Shown: positions 1-7,817 of the stretch, in pieces | Layout: the number at the start of each line of letters is the position of its first letter | Numbering within the stretch: position 1 is the stretch's first letter | Notes under the pieces: generated by a model | The model's input: the letters and a program-made list of their open reading frames with translations, nothing else | Databases searched by the model: none | Told to the model about the DNA's origin: nothing | Assembly: GCF_003470205.1 (NCBI RefSeq) | Contig: NZ_QWKP01000195.1 | Location: 1-34,621, forward strand | Length of the DNA: 34,621 nt | Reading direction: 5' to 3' | Origin: Cellulomonas rhizosphaerae | Lineage (GTDB): Bacteria > Actinomycetota > Actinomycetes > Actinomycetales > Cellulomonadaceae | Translations under genes and position numbers: made by a program

Positions 1-282
1 CCGTCGTACGGCGACCGCTCGCGTGATGACCGTGGTGGTCGTCCGGCGTACGGCCAGAGCAACGACCGTCCCCGGACAGGTGACCGTCCGTCCTACAGTT
101 CGCGCGATGACCGCGGTGGCCGCCCGGCCTCGGGCGAGCGTCCCTCGTACGGCGACCGTCAGCGTGATGACCGTGGTGGCCGTCCGGCCTACGGCCAGAG
201 CAGCGACCGCCCGCGTACGGGTGACCGTCCGTCCTACGGTTCGCGCGATGACCGCGGTGGCCGCCCCGCCTACGGCCAGGGC
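1..282 (+). repeat. 141-bp tandem repeat, two copies visible, coding
   Basis: A 141-bp unit (47 codons) beginning cc(g/c)tcgtacggcgaccg occurs at 1-141 and again at 142-282. Shorter related blocks (cgcgatgaccgcggtggccg, tcgtacggcgaccg) continue to about 530. The period is a multiple of three and the copies differ mostly at synonymous sites. The array may extend to the left of the window. Confidence 0.8.
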
Positions 283-1677
283 GGCGACCGCCCTCGTACG
301 AGCGAGCGCCCCTCGTACGGCGACCGTCCGCGCACGGACCGTCCCACCTCGGGCGAGCGCCCGTCGTACGGCGAGCGAAGCGACCGTCCGCGCACGGGCG
401 ACCGTCGTCCGATCGCCGGTGAGCGGTCGAGCTACAAGCCGCGGACCGAGGGCGACTCGCCTCGCGGCGAGCGGCCCGCTCGCTCCTTCGACGGCCCGCC
501 TCGCGGCGATCGTCCCTCGTACAGCAGCCGTCCCGAGACCAGCAACCGGCCGGCGACCGGTGACCGTCGCCCGCCGCGCGACCGTGACGACCGGCCGAGC
601 GCCGGTCGGTCGGACCGCCCGCAGGGTTCGTCCGCGGGACGTGGCTCCAGCGATCGCCCGTCGTCGAGCCGCTCGTTCGGCGACAACCGTGGGTCCGCTC
701 GCGAGGACGACCGGCAGTCGCGGCCGCCGCAGGACCAGCGGACGCCCGCGCCGCTGATCCCGGACGACGTGACGTTCAGCGACCTGGACCGCGCGGCGCG
801 CGCGCCTCTGCGGACGCTGACGAAGGACAACGCCGAGCGCGTCGGCCGTCACCTGGTGATGGTCGGTCGCCTGATCGACGATGAGCCCGAGCTCGCCTAC
901 GAGCACGCGCAGGCCGCCGTCCAGCGCGCCGGTCGCGTCGACGTGGTCCGCGAGTCGGCCGGCCTGACCGCCTACCGCACCGGTCGCTACGCCGAGGCGC
1001 TGCGGGAGTTGCGCACCGTGCGCCGGCTGAACGGCTCCTCGGAGCACCTGCCGATCATGGCCGACTGCGAGCGTGGGCTCGGGCGCCCCGAGCGCGCGAT
1101 CACGCTCTCGCAGGAGCCCGAGGCCGAGACGCTCGAGGCCGACGGCAAGGTCGAGCTCGCCATCGTCGTCAGTGGTGCACGCCTGGACCTGGGGGAGCCT
1201 GACGCCGCGCTGGCGACGTTGGCCTCGCCGCTGGTGCGGGCCGCCAAGGGTGTGCTCGCGGTGCGCGTCGCCCAGGCTCGCGCGACTGCCCTCGAGGCTG
1301 CTGGCCGGACCGACGAGGCTGCGGCCGCGCTGGGTGCGTACAGCGCCGCGCAGCTCGCCGAGGCGTCGGGTGGCGTCGTGGAGGATGAGGACGACGTGGT
1401 CGTCTTCGACCTGGACGAGGACGAGGATCACCACGACGCCCACGACGAGGCCGACGACAGCTCGGCCGACGAGGCGCGCGGCGGCGAGGTCGAGCCGACC
1501 GACGGTGCTGATGTCGAGTCCGGCGTCGAGGACGACACCGACGAGTCCGACGATGACGACACCGACGATGTCGTCGAGAACGACGCGAGCGACGTCGACG
1601 CCACCAACGATGACGAGGCCGAGCCGGCGACCGATGTCGCCGACGCGGCTCCCGACCAGGGCGAGGAGAACCGGTGA
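1..1677 (+). CDS. Disordered Arg/Asp/Gly-rich TPR-like protein with acidic tail (5' partial)
   Basis: The frame is open from base 1 and ends at a TGA at 1675-1677, so the N-terminus lies outside the window; 558 residues are visible. Three parts can be seen. Residues 1 to about 255 are low complexity, built from repeated PSYGDR, RDDRGGRPAYGQ and DRPRTGDR blocks. Residues about 257-455 form an Ala/Leu-rich helical region (TFSDLDRAAR..., with ELAYEHAQAAVQRAGR and GRYAEALRELRTVRRL) that resembles tetratricopeptide repeats. The last roughly 100 residues are an Asp/Glu-rich acidic tail. By position it corresponds to the TPR-type protein before the HAD phosphatase in mycobacteria (Rv1691, from memory), but the long basic repeat region is extra. 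Function is unknown; RNA or protein scaffolding is only a guess. It overlaps the next gene by 4 bp (GTGA). Confidence 0.85.
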   Translation, partial: PSYGDRSRDDRGGRPAYGQSNDRPRTGDRPSYSSRDDRGGRPASGERPSYGDRQRDDRGGRPAYGQSSDRPRTGDRPSYGSRDDRGGRPAYGQGGDRPRTSERPSYGDRPRTDRPTSGERPSYGERSDRPRTGDRRPIAGERSSYKPRTEGDSPRGERPARSFDGPPRGDRPSYSSRPETSNRPATGDRRPPRDRDDRPSAGRSDRPQGSSAGRGSSDRPSSSRSFGDNRGSAREDDRQSRPPQDQRTPAPLIPDDVTFSDLDRAARAPLRTLTKDNAERVGRHLVMVGRLIDDEPELAYEHAQAAVQRAGRVDVVRESAGLTAYRTGRYAEALRELRTVRRLNGSSEHLPIMADCERGLGRPERAITLSQEPEAETLEADGKVELAIVVSGARLDLGEPDAALATLASPLVRAAKGVLAVRVAQARATALEAAGRTDEAAAALGAYSAAQLAEASGGVVEDEDDVVVFDLDEDEDHHDAHDEADDSSADEARGGEVEPTDGADVESGVEDDTDESDDDDTDDVVENDASDVDATNDDEAEPATDVADAAPDQGEENR

Positions 1678-2699
1678 GCGCAGGTCTGATCGGGTCGACG
1701 ACCCCCCTAGTCGACCGCTACGACCTGGCGCTCGTCGACCTCGACGGCGTGGCCTACAAGGGCCACGAGCCGATCGTGCACGCCTCCGACAGCCTCACCG
1801 AGGCGCGCGGCCGCGGGATGCGGCTCGTGTTCGTCACGAACAACGCGTCGCGTGAGCCCGGCTCGGTCGCCGACCAGCTCACCGGCCTGGGTATCGCGAC
1901 GGAGCCGGCCGAGGTCATGACGGCGGCGCAGGCGGCGGCCCAGCTGCTGCGCACGCGCCTGCCCGAGGGGGCCAAGGTGCTCGTCGTCGGCGGCGCTGGT
2001 CTCGTCACGGCGGTGCGCGAGGCGGGTTACCAGGTCGTCACGTCGGCCGACGACGAGCCCGACGCCGTCGCTCAGGGCTTCGCGCCCGAGGTGGGCTGGA
2101 ACCAGCTTGCGCAGGCCGCGTACGCGATCGAGCGCGGCGCGTGGCACGTGGCGTCGAACCTCGACCTGAGCATCCCGACGGCGCACGGCATCGCGCCCGG
2201 CAACGGGTCGCTCGTCGCGGCGGTCCGTGCCGCGACCGGCGTGACGCCGGACAGCGCGGGCAAGCCTGCGCCGACGATGTACCACATGGCGGTCGAGCGG
2301 GCCGGTGCTCGCGAGGCCCTCGTGGTCGGTGACCGGCTCGACACCGACCTCGCCGGGGCGCGCTCGGGCGGCTTCGCCGGGCTGCACGTCCTGACGGGCG
2401 TCAACTCCGCGCGCGACGACGTCCTGGCCGTGCCGGGCGAGCGCCCGCACTTCATCGGCGCGGACCTGCGCTCGCTGCTCGAGGCCCATCCGGAGCCCGA
2501 GGTGGGTGCCGAGGGCTGGTGGACGTGCCGCGAGGCGTCGGCCCGGGTGGTCGACGGCGCGCTCGAGCTCGGACGCGGGTCGAGCACCGACGACCTCGAC
2601 GTCGTCCGCGCCGCCTGTGCGGCGGCGTGGGCGGCAGTCGACGCCGGCGGCAGCGTCGACCCGGCGAGCGTGCCGGAGCTCGCGGTCGCCGAAGGCTGA
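1674..2699 (+). CDS. HAD-superfamily IIA phosphatase
   Basis: This 341-aa hydrolase is of the NagD/p-nitrophenylphosphatase type. HAD motif I is LVDLDGVAYKG (nucleophile D22, acid/base D24), motif II is the VTNNAS run near residue 55, motif III the Lys in SAGKPAPTMY near residue 200, and motif IV GDRLDTDLAGA near 220. The IIA cap lies between motifs II and III. The mycobacterial homologue at this place (Rv1692) has been described as a glycerol-3-phosphate phosphatase; the substrate here is inferred only. The C-terminal 80 or so residues (from GWWTCREASARV) extend beyond the HAD core and look like the small extra domain of actinobacterial members. The GTG start overlaps the previous stop, with GGAGAA upstream, so translation is probably coupled. 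Confidence 0.9.
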   Translation: MSAGLIGSTTPLVDRYDLALVDLDGVAYKGHEPIVHASDSLTEARGRGMRLVFVTNNASREPGSVADQLTGLGIATEPAEVMTAAQAAAQLLRTRLPEGAKVLVVGGAGLVTAVREAGYQVVTSADDEPDAVAQGFAPEVGWNQLAQAAYAIERGAWHVASNLDLSIPTAHGIAPGNGSLVAAVRAATGVTPDSAGKPAPTMYHMAVERAGAREALVVGDRLDTDLAGARSGGFAGLHVLTGVNSARDDVLAVPGERPHFIGADLRSLLEAHPEPEVGAEGWWTCREASARVVDGALELGRGSSTDDLDVVRAACAAAWAAVDAGGSVDPASVPELAVAEG

Positions 2700-2785
2700 C
2701 GAGCCGCCTGACGAACGCCCGGCGAACGCCCGACAGGGCGGCCCGAGCCTGGGGATGTCGACCGTCCCGTGTCGGCCTCGCCAGG

Positions 2786-2791
2786 TAGCGT
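2786..2791 (+). promoter_or_regulatory. -10 box TAGCGT, promoter of the small-ORF/tlyA operon
   Basis: The 121-bp gap after the HAD gene holds TAGCGT, followed about 20 nt later by AGGAGG (2811-2816) and the GTG at 2821. No good -35 is visible. The rest of the gap has only short direct repeats (cgaacgcccggcgaacgccc) and no open gene. Confidence 0.5.
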
Positions 2792-2820
2792 GGGGCCGAA
2801 CGCGTCGACGAGGAGGATCA

Positions 2821-3027
2821 GTGAGCGAAGGCGTGGTGCCCGGACCCCGGGTGCGTGCGAGCGGGCCAGCCGACGACGCGTCGACCGGTCTGACGGGCGA
2901 CGACGGCGTCGACCAGGCGCTGACCGCGCTCGTCGGGCTCGAGCAGCAGCCGCTGCGCGCGCACGTGGCAGTCTTCGACGCCGTGCACGGTTCGCTCCAG
3001 GACCGCCTGGCCGACGCGGAGGCCTGA
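2821..3027 (+). CDS. Small conserved hypothetical protein
   Basis: This is a 68-aa protein from GTG 2821 with AGGAGG 4 nt upstream. The sequence is acidic and Ala/Leu-rich; the C-terminal half (VDQALTALVGLEQQPLRAHV, then AVFDAVHGSLQDRL) looks like an amphipathic helix pair. A similarly short gene lies between the HAD phosphatase and tlyA in mycobacteria (Rv1693, from memory), which supports it being real. It has no Cys, no signal peptide and no membrane segment. The function is not known. It ends 6 nt before the tlyA start. Confidence 0.75.
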   Translation: MSEGVVPGPRVRASGPADDASTGLTGDDGVDQALTALVGLEQQPLRAHVAVFDAVHGSLQDRLADAEA

Positions 3028-3033
3028 GCCGAC

Positions 3034-3972
3034 GTGACGACCCCTGACATCCCCGGGCACGCGCACGCCGCGGTGCCTGTGACCGCGGTGCCTGTGACGG
3101 CGGTGCCTGTGACGGCGGTGCCTGTGACCGCAGAACCGGGCGACCCCGTGAGCACGACGACGCGCCTGGACACCGAGCTCGTCCGGCGAGGCCTCGCGCG
3201 GTCGCGCCGGGAGGCGGCCGAGCTCATCGCGGCCGGACGCGTGCAGGTGCACGGCAAGGTCGCCGCCCGAAGCTCTGTGCAGGTCCGCGACGGCGACTCG
3301 ATCGAGGTCGAGGGAGATGCCGACGACCGCGGCTACGCCTCGCGCGGAGCGCACAAGCTCGTCGGCGCGCTCGACGCGACGGGCATCGTGGTCGAGGGCC
3401 GGCTGTGCCTCGACGCGGGCGCGAGCACGGGAGGATTCACCGACGTGCTGCTGCGCCGCGGCGCGACGCGCGTCGTGGCCGTCGACGTGGGGCACGGGCA
3501 GATCATCGACCGCCTGCGGCGCGACGAGCGGGTCGACGTCCGCGAGGGCGTCAACGTGCGCGAGCTGCAGGCCGGGGACGTCGAGCCGGCGCCTGACCTC
3601 GTCGTCGCCGACCTCTCCTTCATCTCGCTGACGATGGTGCTCCCGGCGCTCCAGGCCGTCGCGGCGCCCGCCGCCGACCTCCTGCTCATGGTCAAGCCGC
3701 AGTTCGAGGTCGGCCGCGAGCGGCTCGGGTCCGGGGGAGTGGTCCGGAGCCCGGAGCTGCGTGCGGACGCGGTCGTCGAGGTCGCACGCGCCGCGGCCGC
3801 GCTCGGTCTGACGACGCACGACGTCGTGCGCAGCCCGCTCGAGGGGCCGAGCGGCAACGTCGAGTTCTTCCTCTGGCTGCGGGCTACCGCGGCGGGCGAT
3901 GGCCCGGTCGACGAGGAGCGCATCCGCGCGATCGTGACCACGCAGGACGCACCGCAGGGAGGCACCGCATGA
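3034..3972 (+). CDS. tlyA: TlyA family 16S/23S rRNA 2'-O-methyltransferase
   Basis: An S4 RNA-binding domain (TRLDTELVRRGLARSRREAA, then ELIAAGRVQVHG) is followed by an FtsJ/RrmJ-type SAM methyltransferase with LCLDAGASTGGFTDVLLRRG (SAM-binding loop), VVADLSFISL and MVKPQFEVGRE. Known members methylate C1409 of 16S and C1920 of 23S rRNA, which sensitises ribosomes to capreomycin; this is family knowledge. Two starts are possible. GTG 3034 (312 aa) has GGAGG 11 nt upstream. GTG 3148 (274 aa) fits the usual TlyA length of about 270 but has no ribosome binding site. The extra N-terminus is four AVPVT repeats. It overlaps nadK by 4 bp (ATGA). Confidence 0.92.
   Translation: MTTPDIPGHAHAAVPVTAVPVTAVPVTAVPVTAEPGDPVSTTTRLDTELVRRGLARSRREAAELIAAGRVQVHGKVAARSSVQVRDGDSIEVEGDADDRGYASRGAHKLVGALDATGIVVEGRLCLDAGASTGGFTDVLLRRGATRVVAVDVGHGQIIDRLRRDERVDVREGVNVRELQAGDVEPAPDLVVADLSFISLTMVLPALQAVAAPAADLLLMVKPQFEVGRERLGSGGVVRSPELRADAVVEVARAAAALGLTTHDVVRSPLEGPSGNVEFFLWLRATAAGDGPVDEERIRAIVTTQDAPQGGTA
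3070..3129 (+). repeat. 15-bp x 4 in-frame minisatellite at the tlyA 5' end
   Basis: Four perfect or near-perfect copies of gcggtgcctgtgac(c/g) lie at 3070-3084, 3085-3099, 3100-3114 and 3115-3129, differing only in the last base. If translated they read AVPVT four times. Every unit carries two in-frame GTG triplets, so copy number could change either the protein N-terminus or the spacing to GTG 3148. Confidence 0.95.
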
Positions 3973-4844
3973 CGCGCCGGGCGCTCGTCGTCACGCACAG
4001 CGGCCGCGAGGAGGCCGTCGCGGCCACCACCGAGGCGATCCGCGGGCTCGAGGACGCGGGCTTCACGCTCGTGCTGGCCCAGGAGGACACCGACGCCGGC
4101 GACCTTCCCCCGTTCGAGCTCGCCGTCGTGCTCGGCGGGGACGGCACGATCCTGCGCGCGGCCGAGCTGACGCGCGGCACGAGCGTGCCGCTGCTGGGAG
4201 TGAACCTCGGGCACGTCGGCTTCCTCGCCGAGAGCGAGCGCGACGACGTCGGTGAGTCCGTGCGCCGCCTGACCGTCGGGGACTTCTCCGTCGAGGAGCG
4301 CGGCACGCTCGACGTCCGCGTCATCCGCCCTGACGGCAGCGTCGGCACGGGCTGGGCGCTCAACGAGGTCGCCCTGGAGAAGGTGGACCGCTCGCGGATC
4401 CTCGAGGTCGCGGTCGAGGTCGACGGCCACCCGCTCTCGTCCTTCGGGTGCGACGGGATCGTCGCGGCGACCGCGACGGGCTCGACCGCGCACGCGTTCT
4501 CGGCCGGTGGCCCCGTGGTGTGGCCGGACGTCGACGGGATGATCCTGGTCCCGCTCTCGGCGCACGCGCTGTTCGCGCGGCCCCTCGTCGTGGGGCCGCG
4601 CAGCATGCTCGCGGTCGAGGTGCTCGAGCGCTCGCCCGCCGCCGGCCTCGTGACGTGCGACGGCCGCCGCCAGCTCGAGGTCCCGGTCGGGTCGCGGGTC
4701 GAGGTCACGCGCGGCGTGACGCCGGTGCTGCTCGCGCGCCTGAACCCCGCGCCGTTCACCACGCGCCTGGTGCAGAAGTTCGGGCTGCCCGTGGCGGGCT
4801 GGCGCGGCGGCACGGGACCGGGTGACGGGCGGACGGTCCGATGA
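3969..4844 (+). CDS. nadK: NAD kinase
   Basis: This 291-aa enzyme phosphorylates NAD to NADP (ATP or polyphosphate in actinobacteria). The diagnostic GGDGT motif is at residues 56-60 (LAVVLGGDGTILRAAE). It is followed by LGVNLGHVGFLAE, the NE motif in WALNEVALEK, and the conserved run FGCDGIVAATATGSTAHAF, then SAGGPVVWP. Length is typical of the family. It overlaps tlyA and recN by 4 bp each (ATGA), so it is translated in a coupled tlyA-nadK-recN set, the usual actinobacterial arrangement. Confidence 0.97.
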   Translation: MTRRALVVTHSGREEAVAATTEAIRGLEDAGFTLVLAQEDTDAGDLPPFELAVVLGGDGTILRAAELTRGTSVPLLGVNLGHVGFLAESERDDVGESVRRLTVGDFSVEERGTLDVRVIRPDGSVGTGWALNEVALEKVDRSRILEVAVEVDGHPLSSFGCDGIVAATATGSTAHAFSAGGPVVWPDVDGMILVPLSAHALFARPLVVGPRSMLAVEVLERSPAAGLVTCDGRRQLEVPVGSRVEVTRGVTPVLLARLNPAPFTTRLVQKFGLPVAGWRGGTGPGDGRTVR

Positions 4845-6583
4845 TCGAGGAGATCCGGATCGCCGACCTCGGCGTGATCGGGCGCGCGCACGTCGAGCTC
4901 GGCGCCGGGCTGACGGTCCTGACGGGCGAGACCGGTGCCGGCAAGACGATGGTGCTCACGGCGCTCAACCTGCTGCTCGGCGGCAAGGCCGACCCGGCGA
5001 CCGTCCGAACCGGTGCGGCGTCGGCGTCCGTGGAGGGGCGTGTGCTGCTCGCCGGGGACCAGCCCGCGGTCCAGCGCGCCGCCGAGGCGGGTGCGGAGTT
5101 CGACGACGACGGGTCGCTCGTGCTCGTGCGGACCGTCGGCGCGTCGACCGACGGTGCGGCGGGGCGCTCGCGCGCGTTCCTCGGCGGCCGCTCGGTGCCC
5201 CAGGCGGTGCTGGGCGAGCTCGCGGAGCACCTCGTGACCGTGCACGGGCAGGCCGACCAGGCCCGGCTCCGCTCGTCCGCGCACCAGCGCGAGGCCCTGG
5301 ACGCCTTCGTCGGCAGCGACCACGCGGCGACGCTCGCGAGCTACCGCAACGCGTGGGCCGAGCGTGCCCGCGTCGACGCCGAGCTCGCCGACCTGGTCAG
5401 CCGCGCGCAGGACCGCACGCGGGAGGCCGAGCTGCTGCGGCTCGGGATCGCGGAGGTCGAGCGCGTCGACCCGCAGCCCGGCGAGGACGTCGAGCTCGCC
5501 GCCGAGGCCGAGCGCCTCGCGCACGCCGAGGACCTGCGCACGGCCGCGACGACCGCCCACGCGGCGCTGGTCGGGGACGTGGACAGCGGCTCGGTCGACA
5601 TCGTCAGCGCGGTGGACCTCGTCGAGCAGGCCAAGCGCGCGCTCGAGCACGCGGGCGGCCACGACCCTGCGCTCGCCGCGCTCGCCGCACGGGTGGCCGA
5701 GGCCGGCTACCTGCTGAGCGACGCCGCGACCGAGATCTCGGTGTACCTCGAGGACCTCGCAGCCGACCCGCGCCGCCTCGACGCGGTGCACCAGCGCCGC
5801 GCCGAGCTCACGACCGTGACGCGCAGCTACGGCGCCGACGTCGCCGAGGTGCTCGCGTGGGCCGACGCCGCCGGGCGTCGTCTGCTCGACCTCGACGGCG
5901 GCGACGAGCGCATCGAGGAGCTGCGGGCACGCCGTGCCGAGCTCGATGCCGCGCTGGCCGCGGACGCCTCGCGCCTGACGGCTGCGCGCACGGACGGGGC
6001 GCAGCGGCTCGCGAAGGCCGTGACGGGCGAGCTCGCCGGGCTGGCGATGGGCGGCGCGGAGCTGCGCGTCGCCGTCGACGAGGCCGACGAGCCTGGGCCG
6101 CACGGCGCCGACCGGGTCGAGATGCTTCTCGTGCCGCATGCGGGTGCTCCGCCGCGTCCGCTGGGCAAGGGCGCGTCGGGCGGTGAGCTCTCTCGCGTGA
6201 TGCTCGCGCTCGAGGTCGCGCTCGCGACCGCGCCGGACAGCGGGGCGTCGCGGCCGGGCACGTTCGTGTTCGACGAGGTCGACGCGGGCGTCGGCGGGCG
6301 CGCGGCGGTCGAGGTCGGGCGGCGTCTGGCTGCGCTCGCCAAGGACTCGCAGGTGCTGGTCGTGACCCACCTCGCGCAGGTCGCTGCCTTCGCCGACCAC
6401 CACCTCGTGGTGACCAAGTCGAGCGCTGGAGGGATCGACGTCGTCACCGAGTCGGACGTGAGGTCGGTCACTGACGAGGACCGCGTACGCGAGCTCGCCC
6501 GCATGCTCTCCGGTCAGGACGACTCCGACGCCGCGCGGACGCACGCCGCGGAGCTCCTCGCGCAGTCCGCCGTGGGACGATGA
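4841..6583 (+). CDS. recN: DNA repair protein RecN (SMC-like ATPase)
   Basis: This 580-aa SMC-type ATPase acts in double-strand break repair. It has an N-terminal Walker A, GETGAGKT (residues 29-36), a central Ala/Arg/Glu-rich coiled-coil region (about 150-370), an ABC signature KGASGGELSRVMLALEVALA near 445, Walker B VFDEVDAGVGG, and the switch histidine in VVTHLAQVAAFADHH. Length is normal for RecN. The ATG overlaps the nadK stop by 4 bp. The steA gene starts 6 nt downstream. Confidence 0.96.
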   Translation: MIEEIRIADLGVIGRAHVELGAGLTVLTGETGAGKTMVLTALNLLLGGKADPATVRTGAASASVEGRVLLAGDQPAVQRAAEAGAEFDDDGSLVLVRTVGASTDGAAGRSRAFLGGRSVPQAVLGELAEHLVTVHGQADQARLRSSAHQREALDAFVGSDHAATLASYRNAWAERARVDAELADLVSRAQDRTREAELLRLGIAEVERVDPQPGEDVELAAEAERLAHAEDLRTAATTAHAALVGDVDSGSVDIVSAVDLVEQAKRALEHAGGHDPALAALAARVAEAGYLLSDAATEISVYLEDLAADPRRLDAVHQRRAELTTVTRSYGADVAEVLAWADAAGRRLLDLDGGDERIEELRARRAELDAALAADASRLTAARTDGAQRLAKAVTGELAGLAMGGAELRVAVDEADEPGPHGADRVEMLLVPHAGAPPRPLGKGASGGELSRVMLALEVALATAPDSGASRPGTFVFDEVDAGVGGRAAVEVGRRLAALAKDSQVLVVTHLAQVAAFADHHLVVTKSSAGGIDVVTESDVRSVTDEDRVRELARMLSGQDDSDAARTHAAELLAQSAVGR

Positions 6584-6589
6584 CAGGCG

Positions 6590-7777
6590 ATGAGATCAAG
6601 CCTGCGCAAGCGCTCTGCCCTGCCCGAACCCGGCGTCGTCGCCGGTTCGGCCCGTGTCGACCCCCGCACCAAGGCGCTGACCAAGCGTCTGAAGCCCGGT
6701 GACATCGCGGTCATCGACCACGAGGACCTGGATCGCGTGTCCGCCGAGGCCCTCGTCGCGTGCCAGCCGATCGCGGTGCTCAACGCCGCGCGGTCGACGT
6801 CCGGCCGCTACCCGAACCTCGGCCCCGAGATCCTCGTCGGCGCCGGCGTGCCGCTCATCGACGACCTCGGTGCCGACGTCATGGCGATCGCCGAGGGCCA
6901 CCGCCTGCGCATCGTCGACGGAAGCGTCTACGACGGCGACGACCTGGTCGCCGAGGGCGTCGAGCAGACCGCCGCGACCGTGGCGCTCGCCATGGAGGAG
7001 GCCCGTGCGGGCCTGTCCGTGCAGCTCGAGTCGTTCGCCGCGAACACCATGGACTACCTGCGGCGCGAGCGCGACCTCCTGCTCGACGGCGTCGGCGTCC
7101 CGGACATCACGACCGAGATCGACGGCCGCCAGGTGCTCATCGTCGTGCGCGGCTACCACTACAAGGAGGACCTGGTCACCCTCCGCCCGTACATCCGGGA
7201 GTACCGCCCGGTCCTGATCGGCGTCGACGGCGGCGCGGACGCGATCCTCGACGCCGGCTGGAAGCCCGACCTGATCGTCGGCGACATGGACTCCGTGTCG
7301 GACCGCGCCCTGGGCTGCGGCGCCGAGGTTGTCGTGCACGCCTACCGAGACGGGCGCGCACCGGGCCTGGAGCGCGTCGCCGCGCTCGGCGTCCCGCACG
7401 TCGTGTTCCCCGCGACGGGGACCAGCGAGGACGTCGCGATGCTGCTGGCCGACGACAAGGGTGCCGAGCTCATCGTCGCCGTCGGCACGCACGCCACGCT
7501 CGTCGAGTTCCTCGACAAGGGCCGCTCCGGCATGGCCAGCACGTTCCTCACGCGCCTGCGCGTCGGCAGCAAGCTCGTCGACGCCAAGGGCGTCTCGCGC
7601 CTGTACCGGCACCGGATCTCCAACCTCCAGCTCACGCTCCTGGTCCTCGCGGGCCTGCTCGCGCTCGGCGTCGCCCTCGCGGCGACGTCCGCGGGGCAGA
7701 CCCTGTTCGGCCTGACCGGAGCCCGCTTCGACGACTTCACCTCGTGGGTCGGCTCCCTGTTCGGGGGCAACGCGTGA
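6590..7777 (+). CDS. steA: SteA, putative cytokinetic-ring / cell-envelope protein
   Basis: This 395-aa protein is the homologue of Rv1697 / corynebacterial SteA by sequence feel and strict synteny (recN-steA-steB). Recognisable stretches are GDIAVIDHEDLDRVSAEALV, VLNAARSTSGRYPNLGPEIL, and the thiamin-pyrophosphokinase-like core IGVDGGADAILDAGWKPDLI followed by VGDMDSVSD. A single membrane segment lies near the C-terminus (LTLLVLAGLLALGVALAATS, about residues 347-366), leaving a short tail. In Corynebacterium, SteA and SteB are reported to work together in cell separation by promoting peptidoglycan hydrolase activity. Start ATG 6590 has only a weak binding site. Confidence 0.88.
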   Translation: MRSSLRKRSALPEPGVVAGSARVDPRTKALTKRLKPGDIAVIDHEDLDRVSAEALVACQPIAVLNAARSTSGRYPNLGPEILVGAGVPLIDDLGADVMAIAEGHRLRIVDGSVYDGDDLVAEGVEQTAATVALAMEEARAGLSVQLESFAANTMDYLRRERDLLLDGVGVPDITTEIDGRQVLIVVRGYHYKEDLVTLRPYIREYRPVLIGVDGGADAILDAGWKPDLIVGDMDSVSDRALGCGAEVVVHAYRDGRAPGLERVAALGVPHVVFPATGTSEDVAMLLADDKGAELIVAVGTHATLVEFLDKGRSGMASTFLTRLRVGSKLVDAKGVSRLYRHRISNLQLTLLVLAGLLALGVALAATSAGQTLFGLTGARFDDFTSWVGSLFGGNA

Positions 7778-7817
7778 CCGCGAACGACCACATCACTTTC
7801 GACGGAGAGAACGCCCC

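Noticed and set aside
23..757. Open frame of 244 codons, Arg/Thr/Val/Ala-rich, in another + frame
   Set aside because: It is the frame-shifted shadow of the repeat region; the frame open from base 1 runs on into the TPR-like protein without a stop.
3884..6544. 886-codon - strand frame opposite nadK and recN
   Set aside because: Composition is Arg/His/Ala-rich with no motif, as expected from antisense of high-GC genes; the + strand genes have full motif sets.
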